Positions 7,003 through 12,331 of a stretch of 12,331 bases of DNA are shown one piece after another. Positions within the stretch are counted from its first letter, which is position 1. Each line of letters starts with the position of its first letter. The stretch is from assembly GCA_023955225.1 (NCBI GenBank), contig JAGSGJ010000049.1, positions 1 through 12,331 of the forward strand. Direction: 5' to 3'. The translations under genes and the position numbers were made by a program. Below the pieces are notes generated by a model. The model had not been told where the DNA came from. It saw only the letters and a program-made list of their open reading frames with translations, and ran no database searches. Source of the DNA: Sulfurovum sp. Lineage in GTDB: Bacteria; Campylobacterota; Campylobacteria; Campylobacterales; Sulfurovaceae.

Positions 7003-7874
7003 TGTTCATCACCCCATGAGAGTTTTTCTCTCAATACAGAAAAATAATTACGTTCTTTTCTATGCAGCAGTTTTGCACCACGTTTTGCACCCATGATCAC
7101 CAGTACATCTTCTGGAACCATCTCATAATCATCTTGCCCGTCTATCACTGCAATGATACGTTCTTCCGGTGAAGAAAGTTCAATCGTAAAATCAGCAGGC
7201 ACCACTAGAGGACGCTGTGTTAAAGAATGTGCCATTATTGGTGTCATAATGAGTGCTTGCGTAAGTGGATACATTACAGGACCGCCTGATGCAAGATTAT
7301 AGGCAGTTGATCCTGTAGGTGTCGCGATAATAAGCCCATCACCCTTATAGGTATTAAACCTTTCTCCATCAATGGATGCATAAATTGTTGCCATCTTGGA
7401 GACCACTGGACGCGTGATAACGACATCGTTAAAAGCAAAAAATGGCTCTTTTTTACCATTCTTTCTTTTTATATATCCTTCTATCATCATACGTTCATCA
7501 ATACGATATTCATTTCTGATCAGTTGGTCTAAAAACAACTCTACTTCATCTATCGTCACATCAGCCAAAAATCCTAAATTACCGGCATTAATACCCAAAA
7601 CAGGTTTGTTATACCCATGAGAACGACGCACCAGTGAAAGCAACGTACCATCTCCACCTAAAGAGACTAAAAAGTCTGATTTTTCACACATAGCTTCAAA
7701 CTTTACACCTTCTTCACCTATCATAATGCCTGAACGTTCTGCGAGAAGTACCGAGATACCTCTGTTTTCAAACTGAGCTTTGATACGTTCATAAAGTGTT
7801 TTAATCTCTGGATCATTGGGTTTTAAAACAAACCCTGCCGTTTTAATCTGTACTAATTTTTGATTACTCATCAT
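6999..7874 (-). CDS. nadK: NAD kinase
   Basis: NAD kinase phosphorylates NAD to NADP with ATP or polyphosphate and is the only route to NADP in most bacteria. The 291-residue protein has the family motifs in order: GGDGT (73-77) with catalytic D75, NAGNLGF (96-102), FNDVVI (148-153) and the nucleotide-binding stretch from DGL through PTGSTAY to SGGP (179-199). Two adjacent ATG codons could start it. AGGA lies only two bases before the first (7874), so the second (7871) has the better spacing, a difference of one residue. It heads a two-gene unit with recN and diverges from aspS. The identification is secure. Confidence 0.96.
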   Translation of the reverse strand: MMSNQKLVQIKTAGFVLKPNDPEIKTLYERIKAQFENRGISVLLAERSGIMIGEEGVKFEAMCEKSDFLVSLGGDGTLLSLVRRSHGYNKPVLGINAGNLGFLADVTIDEVELFLDQLIRNEYRIDERMMIEGYIKRKNGKKEPFFAFNDVVITRPVVSKMATIYASIDGERFNTYKGDGLIIATPTGSTAYNLASGGPVMYPLTQALIMTPIMAHSLTQRPLVVPADFTIELSSPEERIIAVIDGQDDYEMVPEDVLVIMGAKRGAKLLHRKERNYFSVLREKLSWGDEH

Positions 7875-7897
7875 TTTCCTACTGTGTTAAGAAATAT

Positions 7898-7928
7898 TAC
7901 TGTTAGAGTAGCATAAATGTACTGTTAG
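7898..7928. repeat. Direct repeat TACTGTTAG, 22 bp apart, upstream of nadK
   Basis: TACTGTTAG occurs at 7898-7906 and again at 7920-7928. The 22-bp period places the copies on the same face of the helix. Between them, on the minus strand, lies TATGCT (7915-7910), a plausible -10 box for nadK. A shorter copy, TACTGT, is at 7880-7885. A regulator site is possible but unproven. Confidence 0.4.
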
Positions 7929-8059
7929 TATTTGAAAAGATGTCATATTGCCATATTTTTACCCAAATATCGAAATAGAAAATTGGGAATAGTTGTAACG
8001 CTTGTGTTTATGAGGTTTGTAAAAAATTTGAGTCGCACCCGTAGGTTCGATGATGATTT

Positions 8060-8076
8060 TTCATGAAGCTCATGAA
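8060..8076. repeat. Palindrome TTCATGA-AGC-TCATGAA
   Basis: Perfect 7-bp inverted arms are separated by three bases. A third TCATGAA lies at 8126-8132, close to the aspS -35 region, 56 bp downstream of the right arm. This could be an operator for a dimeric regulator or an RNA hairpin. No regulator gene is nearby. Confidence 0.45.
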
Positions 8077-8132
8077 TACAATGGTTATTGCTAGTCTTTT
8101 TTCTATTTTTAGATTTGGGTTTTGATCATGAA

Positions 8133-8161
8133 TTTAACCCTAAACTACTTTTTGATATAAT
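8133..8161 (+). promoter_or_regulatory. aspS: Putative promoter of aspS-adk
   Basis: A perfect TATAAT at 8156-8161, preceded by a T-rich stretch, is the clearest promoter signal in this intergenic region. TTTAAC at 8133-8138 with 17-bp spacing is a weak -35. Transcription would start near 8168, leaving a leader of about 22 bases that carries AGGA (8181-8184) five bases before the aspS ATG. Confidence 0.65.
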
Positions 8162-8189
8162 CGCGTCATTATAAACAGATAGGATAGTT

Positions 8190-9944
8190 ATGAGAACACA
8201 TTATTGTGCAGAAGTAAATGAAGAACATATCGGACAAGTAGTTACCGTTGCGGGTTGGGTTTCTTCCCGTAGAGACCATGGTGGGCTTATATTTATAGAC
8301 CTTAGAGATAAAGATGAAGTGATACAGCTGGTTTGTGATCCTGCAGATAATGTAGATGCACATAAAATAGCCGAAGATGTAAGAGATCAGTTTGTACTTG
8401 TTGCTACAGGAACTATGCGTGCTCGTGGTGAAGGTCTTGAAAACCCTAAACTTAAAACAGGTAAAGTTGAAATGGTGGTCGACAAACTTGTAATTGAAAA
8501 CCGTTCTAAACCTATGCCTTTTGATTTAAATGATGAAAAAGTAAATGAAGAGATCAAACTTAAGTACCGTTACTTGGAGCTTAGAACTCAGAAATCATAT
8601 GACATCTTCAAACTTCGTTCAAAAGCGACTATAGCCGCACGTAATGCACTTGATGAACTGGATTTCCTTGAAGTTGAGACACCTATCATTACCAAATCAA
8701 CACCAGAGGGTGCAAGAGATTATCTTGTACCGTCACGTGTACATGGTGGTGAATTTTATGCACTTCCACAGTCACCACAGCTTTTCAAACAACTTCTAAT
8801 GGTAGGTGGTTTCGACCGTTACTTCCAGATAGCAAAATGTTTTAGAGATGAAGACCTCAGAGCAGACAGACAACCGGAATTTACACAAATAGACGTTGAA
8901 ATGTCTTTCTGTGATCAGGAAGACGTAATAGCAGTCGCTGAAAAACTGATAAGCAATGTATTTTCTGCTTGTGGTTTTGATATCCCTACTACATTTAAAC
9001 GTATGCCTCACTCTGAAGCGATGGAAAAATACGGTTCAGATAAGCCAGATATGCGTTATGACCTGGCAATGGTAGATGTCATAGATATTTTTGAAAGATG
9101 TGATAACGAAATCTTCTCAAGCATTGCAAAAACGCCTAAAAAGAACCGTATTAAAGCACTTAAAGTACCAAAAGGTGATGAGATCTTCTCAAAACGTCAA
9201 ATGAAAGGTTTTGAAGAGTATGTACGTAAGTTTGGTGCATCCGGTCTAGGTTACTTCCAGATGAAAGAAGATGGTCTTAAAGGTCCTCTTGCTAAATTCT
9301 TCACAGAAGAAGATATTCAGGCTATCGTCGACAGATGTGAACTTGAAGTAGGTGATGCAGTATTCTTTGGTGCCGGTGAGAAAAAACTGGTACTTGACTA
9401 CATGGGTCGTTTCCGTATCTATCTTGCAGAGATCATGGAGATCATCCCTGAAAATACTTTCGAATTCTTATGGGTCATGGACTTCCCTATGTTTGAAGTA
9501 GAAGACGGTAGAGTCAAGGCACTTCACCATCCATTTACACAGCCAAAGTCATTGGATTATGAAGATATCGAAGAGATAGAGTCTATCGCTTACGACATCG
9601 TACTTAACGGTACAGAACTTGGTGGTGGGTCTATCCGTATCCATAAAGAAGATATGCAAGCAGAGATCTTTAAACTTCTTGGTATCGATGAAGAAGAAGC
9701 ACAAGATAAATTTGGATTCTTACTTGATGCACTCAAATTCGGTGCACCGCCACATGGTGGTTTTGCACTGGGTCTTGACAGACTCATTATGCTCATGACA
9801 GGAAGTTCTAGTATCCGTGAAGTCATCGCATTCCCTAAAACACAAAAAGCACAGTGTCTTCTTACTAAAGCACCAAGTGCAGTAGATGCAGAACAGCTCA
9901 AAGACCTGAGTCTCAGAATCAGACAACAAACACCAACAGTATAA
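8190..9944 (+). CDS. aspS: Aspartate--tRNA(Asp/Asn) ligase (bacterial type, probably non-discriminating)
   Basis: This enzyme charges tRNA(Asp), and probably tRNA(Asn), with aspartate. The 584-residue length and layout are those of bacterial AspRS: an N-terminal anticodon-binding OB fold (about 1-105), the class II catalytic core, and an inserted GAD domain (about 280-410). Motif 1 surrounds FLEVETP, with the flipping loop containing STPEGARDY. Motif 2 begins FRDEDLRADRQPEF at residue 218. Motif 3 is GGFALGLDR (523-531). In the anticodon domain the segment RRDHGG places histidine at position 30. This histidine is typical of non-discriminating AspRS, whereas E. coli has leucine. That implies Asp-tRNA(Asn) is amidated by GatCAB elsewhere in the genome. 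A clear promoter and AGGA site precede it, and adk follows after 16 bp. Confidence 0.97.
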   Translation: MRTHYCAEVNEEHIGQVVTVAGWVSSRRDHGGLIFIDLRDKDEVIQLVCDPADNVDAHKIAEDVRDQFVLVATGTMRARGEGLENPKLKTGKVEMVVDKLVIENRSKPMPFDLNDEKVNEEIKLKYRYLELRTQKSYDIFKLRSKATIAARNALDELDFLEVETPIITKSTPEGARDYLVPSRVHGGEFYALPQSPQLFKQLLMVGGFDRYFQIAKCFRDEDLRADRQPEFTQIDVEMSFCDQEDVIAVAEKLISNVFSACGFDIPTTFKRMPHSEAMEKYGSDKPDMRYDLAMVDVIDIFERCDNEIFSSIAKTPKKNRIKALKVPKGDEIFSKRQMKGFEEYVRKFGASGLGYFQMKEDGLKGPLAKFFTEEDIQAIVDRCELEVGDAVFFGAGEKKLVLDYMGRFRIYLAEIMEIIPENTFEFLWVMDFPMFEVEDGRVKALHHPFTQPKSLDYEDIEEIESIAYDIVLNGTELGGGSIRIHKEDMQAEIFKLLGIDEEEAQDKFGFLLDALKFGAPPHGGFALGLDRLIMLMTGSSSIREVIAFPKTQKAQCLLTKAPSAVDAEQLKDLSLRIRQQTPTV

Positions 9945-9960
9945 ATAAAAGGACAAATAA

Positions 9961-10551
9961 ATGAAAAAATTATTTCTTATCATCGGAGCACCAGGTTCTG
10001 GGAAAACAACAGACGCAAGTATCATCGCTGAAAAAAATGACAACATTGTTCACTACTCTACAGGTGACATGTTAAGAGAAGAAGTAGCAAGTGGATCTGA
10101 GCTTGGTCAAACCATAGAGAGCTTCATTGCCAAAGGTGCACTTGTACCACTTAAGATCATCGTAGATACTATCGTATCTGCTATCAAAAATGCACCTGTA
10201 GACAATGTACTTATAGACGGTTACCCAAGAAGTACAGAGCAAATGACAGCTTTTGATGCACTTGTATCTCAAGAAGATGACATCGAACTAGCATCAGTGA
10301 TCGAAGTAAGAGTAAGCGAGCAAGTAGCTAAAGACAGAATCCTTGGCCGTGCAGCAGATGCTAAACCGGGTGAAGAACGTTCAGATGACAGTGTTGAAGT
10401 ATTCTTTGACAGAATGAAGATCTATACTGATCCATTGGCTGAGATCCAAGCATTCTATACAGAAAAAAATCTTTTAACTGTCATCAGTGGTGAAAGAACA
10501 CTTGAAGAAGTAGTTGCCGATATGGAAACCTTTGTAAAGAGTAAAATCTAA
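9961..10551 (+). CDS. adk: Adenylate kinase (short LID type)
   Basis: Adenylate kinase balances AMP, ADP and ATP in the cytoplasm. The 196-residue protein has the P-loop GAPGSGKT (9-16) and the AMP-binding segment STGDMLREEV. It also has the IDGYPRS motif and an arginine-containing LID region (ILGRAAD... ERSDDS). The LID is short and has no zinc-binding cysteines, so it is the compact form rather than the 214-residue E. coli type; Campylobacter Adk is of similar size. AAGGA precedes the ATG, and the gene begins 16 bp after aspS with no terminator between, so the two are co-transcribed. The identification is secure. Confidence 0.96.
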   Translation: MKKLFLIIGAPGSGKTTDASIIAEKNDNIVHYSTGDMLREEVASGSELGQTIESFIAKGALVPLKIIVDTIVSAIKNAPVDNVLIDGYPRSTEQMTAFDALVSQEDDIELASVIEVRVSEQVAKDRILGRAADAKPGEERSDDSVEVFFDRMKIYTDPLAEIQAFYTEKNLLTVISGERTLEEVVADMETFVKSKI

Positions 10552-10558
10552 AACAAAT

Positions 10559-10579
10559 CGTCCACTCTTCTAGTGGGCG
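10559..10579 (+). terminator. Hairpin after adk, probable terminator
   Basis: CGTCCACT and AGTGGGCG pair as an 8-bp stem (one G-U) around the loop CTTCT, seven bases past the adk stop codon. The T-rich stretch starts only about nine bases after the stem, so it is not an ideal intrinsic terminator. Its position at the end of the aspS-adk unit supports the role. Confidence 0.5.
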
Positions 10580-10739
10580 TATCTACACTTTTTATCTTTT
10601 ATCATGCATACTTTTTATTTTCATTACATTTAGAATTATAACTTCATTTTACTTATCTTATATCTTTATCTTATAATCAAAACTAATATTATACAATTAT
10701 TAATATATATAGTGTAAAATAGATAAATATGCTTTAATA

Positions 10740-10792
10740 TTAAATATAATTTAGATACTATAGTTTTACATTAATTCAAAAAGGACAAGGAA
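10740..10792 (+). promoter_or_regulatory. AT-rich promoter region and ribosome site of the fadL-like gene
   Basis: The 241-bp gap before the porin gene is very AT-rich. TATAAT at 10745-10750 and TACTAT at 10756-10761 are both possible -10 boxes, and neither has a good -35. A 12-bp palindrome TTTAATATTAAA (10733-10744) sits directly upstream, though such AT palindromes occur by chance. AAGGA ending two bases before the ATG, with a second AAGGA further up, marks translation start at 10793. Confidence 0.45.
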
Positions 10793-12064
10793 ATGAACAT
10801 TAAAACGACAAGAACTATAGCTAAAGTAATCACTTTATCTTTGATAACATCAACAATGATACATGCAACAAACGGAGATAATCTTATCGCTGTTGGTACA
10901 AAAGCAAGAGGTATGGGTGGTACTGGTATTGCTGTGAGTCATGGTGCTGAATCTGGATTAGGGAATGCTGCGCTTATTACAAGTGTAGAAGGTACTGAAA
11001 TTGCCTTTGGCGGTACGATTTTTATGCCAGATATTAAAACTTCATTAGCAGGTATGCCAACATATACATCTGATGCAGATATGAACATGATACCAGAAGT
11101 GTCTATCGCTCATAAAATCGATGATAATTGGTACATTGGTATAGGTATGTGGGGAACTGCTGGTCTGGGTGTAGACTATAGTAAAGCTGGTACTAATCCT
11201 GGTGGAAATGCAAATATGCATATGGTTACCAACTTACAGCTTATGCAGTTTGGTGTACCTATCGCATATAAAACAGGTGGACTCAGTATTGCTGTTACAC
11301 CAATTCTTCAATATGGTAACTTAGATATCGATTATGATGGAGCACTTATGGTAGGAACTACACCAAACTCTGTACAGGCAGGTGCTGGTCTAGCACAAGA
11401 GTTTGGTTTTGGATACAATATAGGTCTTGCTTATGACTTTTCAGCAAATGGTGTAGATGGTCTTACATTAGGTGCGATATATAAATCATCAATTGAAATG
11501 GATTACGACTATCAACTGACTACAGCTACAGGACCTTTTGTTGGATTTAATCTGATACCACCTGGTGCTGTTACAGATACACTTGAACAACCTGAGGAAT
11601 ATGGTGTAGGTATTGCATATGAAATGGGACAACATACTATTGCCTTTGACTACAAAAAAATTAAATGGTCTAACGCAAAAGGTTATGGTGACTTTGGTTG
11701 GGATGACTCTAATGTCTATGCAATAGGTTATCAATATACAGAAAATGAGTGGACTGTAAGACTCGGATATAATTATGCTGATTCTGCTGTAGTTGAACAA
11801 GATGGTTCAACAGCAACAGGAACTGCACTTAACTTCTTTAATCTTTTAGGTTTCCCTGCGAATGCAGAAAGACACTATACAGTCGGTGCAAGTTATGAAG
11901 TTACAAAGGCTTTCTCTGTTGATTTAGCATATGTGTATCTAGACAAAACTACTGATACATTTGATTTAAGTTATTTCCAGAACTTCAGTACTATGAACCC
12001 TGACTCAATCACAACAAGTCATGAAGAAAACAGTATTTCCTTTCAGTTAGCATATAAGTTTTAA
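10793..12064 (+). CDS. FadL/OmpP1/TodX-family outer-membrane transporter
   Basis: FadL-family proteins are 14-strand beta-barrels that move long-chain fatty acids, hydrocarbons or other hydrophobic compounds across the outer membrane. The 423-residue protein has a signal peptide with likely cleavage after A25 (MIHA). It then has the family N-terminus, with GTKARGMGGTGIAVSHGAES (35-54), forming the hatch region. The barrel is rich in alternating Tyr, Gly and Asp, and ends in LAYKF with a terminal phenylalanine, the signal for Bam-assisted assembly. Where FadL usually reads Asn-Pro-Ala after this hatch, this protein reads NAA (58-60). The substrate cannot be inferred. It stands alone, with its own AT-rich promoter region and a hairpin after the stop. 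No beta-oxidation genes are in view. I left the symbol blank because fadL would imply a tested role. Confidence 0.9.
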   Translation: MNIKTTRTIAKVITLSLITSTMIHATNGDNLIAVGTKARGMGGTGIAVSHGAESGLGNAALITSVEGTEIAFGGTIFMPDIKTSLAGMPTYTSDADMNMIPEVSIAHKIDDNWYIGIGMWGTAGLGVDYSKAGTNPGGNANMHMVTNLQLMQFGVPIAYKTGGLSIAVTPILQYGNLDIDYDGALMVGTTPNSVQAGAGLAQEFGFGYNIGLAYDFSANGVDGLTLGAIYKSSIEMDYDYQLTTATGPFVGFNLIPPGAVTDTLEQPEEYGVGIAYEMGQHTIAFDYKKIKWSNAKGYGDFGWDDSNVYAIGYQYTENEWTVRLGYNYADSAVVEQDGSTATGTALNFFNLLGFPANAERHYTVGASYEVTKAFSVDLAYVYLDKTTDTFDLSYFQNFSTMNPDSITTSHEENSISFQLAYKF

Positions 12065-12079
12065 TCACTATTTCAACTT

Positions 12080-12286
12080 TTAGATAGAGATGCTTTTTAG
12101 CATCTCTTCTAACCTCACTTTACATTTATTCTCATTCTCATCACCTATATATACCTTACTACATATATACACTATTAACATATTATTAAAAAGACTAAAT
12201 ACGATATATATTAAAAGATATTTGAAGCGTCTATTTTCTCTTATAGTCTTCTTATGTAATTCACAAAGCTCTGCAGTATTCATCAA
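12080..12286 (-). CDS. Possible small membrane protein (uncertain)
   Basis: I do not recognise this frame and am unsure it is a gene. It would give 67 residues from ATG at 12283, or 68 from TTG at 12286. The N-terminus is polar and charged (AELCELHKKTIRENRRF), followed by one hydrophobic helix of about 20 residues and a charged tail (GDENENKCK, then RLEEMLKS). This looks more protein-like than the opposite-strand frame, and the minus strand is purine-rich here, as coding strands often are. Against it: no ribosome site is visible, the region is AT-rich, and the terminator-like hairpin for the convergent transporter gene overlaps its last codons. Confidence 0.25.
   Translation of the reverse strand: MMNTAELCELHKKTIRENRRFKYLLIYIVFSLFNNMLIVYICSKVYIGDENENKCKVRLEEMLKSISI
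12086..12107 (+). terminator. Perfect 9-bp hairpin after the fadL-like gene
   Basis: AGAGATGCT, the loop TTTT and AGCATCTCT form a perfect stem 21 bases past the stop codon. The following TCT is not a long U tract. It is the best terminator candidate for the transporter gene. The same bases would encode the last residues of the small minus-strand frame described next. Confidence 0.6.
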
Positions 12287-12331
12287 TAAGAAATAGACCC
12301 ATTTAACAGTTATTATGGTATATATAATACC

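Larger units (their letters stand above)
7875..8189. other. Divergent intergenic region between nadK and aspS (315 bp)
   Basis: No convincing gene lies here; frames are short and stop-rich. What can be seen: three copies of TACTGT (7880, 7898, 7920) near the nadK start, a 17-bp palindrome at 8060-8076, a T-rich run at 8097-8110, and the aspS -10 box at 8156-8161. A GGTTCGATGA string at 8044-8053 looks like a tRNA T-loop, but no matching tRNA arms surround it. Confidence 0.7.

Noticed and set aside
8030..8060. tRNA gene suggested by GGTTCGATGA
   Set aside because: No acceptor, D or anticodon arms could be paired around it, and the expected T-stem does not form.
9590..10046. Long minus-strand frames opposite aspS and adk
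   Set aside because: They are reverse shadows of strongly biased coding sequence and have the Cys/Ser-rich composition typical of such shadows.
10620..10792. Horizontal-transfer boundary suggested by the very AT-rich stretch
   Set aside because: No att site, integrase, tRNA or repeat borders it. High AT is usual for promoter regions in low-GC Campylobacterota.
12090..12296. Plus-strand 68-codon frame after the porin gene
   Set aside because: It is dominated by Leu, Ile, Ser and Thr from AT-rich, pyrimidine-rich sequence, has no ribosome site and starts within the terminator hairpin.

Overview
The window reads as chromosomal core sequence of a low-GC Campylobacterota (Epsilonproteobacteria), most likely a Sulfurovum/Sulfurimonas-type organism. 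That call rests on the gene set and order (lptA-lptC-kdsC-hisB-rlpA-mltD-tatD facing nadK-recN and aspS-adk), a short adenylate kinase, a compact RecN of about 510 residues, and an AspRS with the non-discriminating signature. The order resembles what I recall of Campylobacter jejuni (tatD, slt, rlpA, a KdsC-like phosphatase and lptC/lptA near recN, nadK, aspS and adk). No database was searched.

Layout: positions 1-4539 are one minus-strand block that reads tatD > mltD > rlpA > hisB > kdsC > lptC > lptA, with lptA cut by the window edge. Most junctions overlap or are separated by a few bases, so this is probably one operon or two (a 105-bp gap precedes rlpA). Its theme is the cell envelope: two peptidoglycan lytic enzymes, the Kdo-8-phosphate phosphatase for LPS core synthesis, and two LPS transport proteins, with tatD and the histidine gene hisB embedded. 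A divergent promoter region (4540-4660) separates tatD from a plus-strand gene for a membrane-anchored Hpt phosphotransfer protein with a long Pro-Glu repeat stalk. This is the least ordinary gene here.

The Hpt gene converges on a minus-strand nadK > recN pair (5473-7874) that overlaps by TTGA. A 315-bp divergent intergenic region (7875-8189) contains short direct repeats near nadK, a palindrome, and a clear -10 box for aspS. On the plus strand, aspS and adk (8190-10551) form a tight housekeeping pair that ends in a hairpin. After an AT-rich 241-bp gap, a FadL/OmpP1-type outer-membrane transporter gene stands alone and ends in a strong 9-bp hairpin. The last 267 bases hold no certain gene, but one minus-strand 67-68-codon frame could encode a small membrane protein.

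I see no CRISPR array, insertion sequence, phage gene, toxin-antitoxin or defence system, tRNA or rRNA. The best leads are the tethered Hpt protein with its 12-bp tandem repeat, and the structured intergenic region between nadK and aspS.
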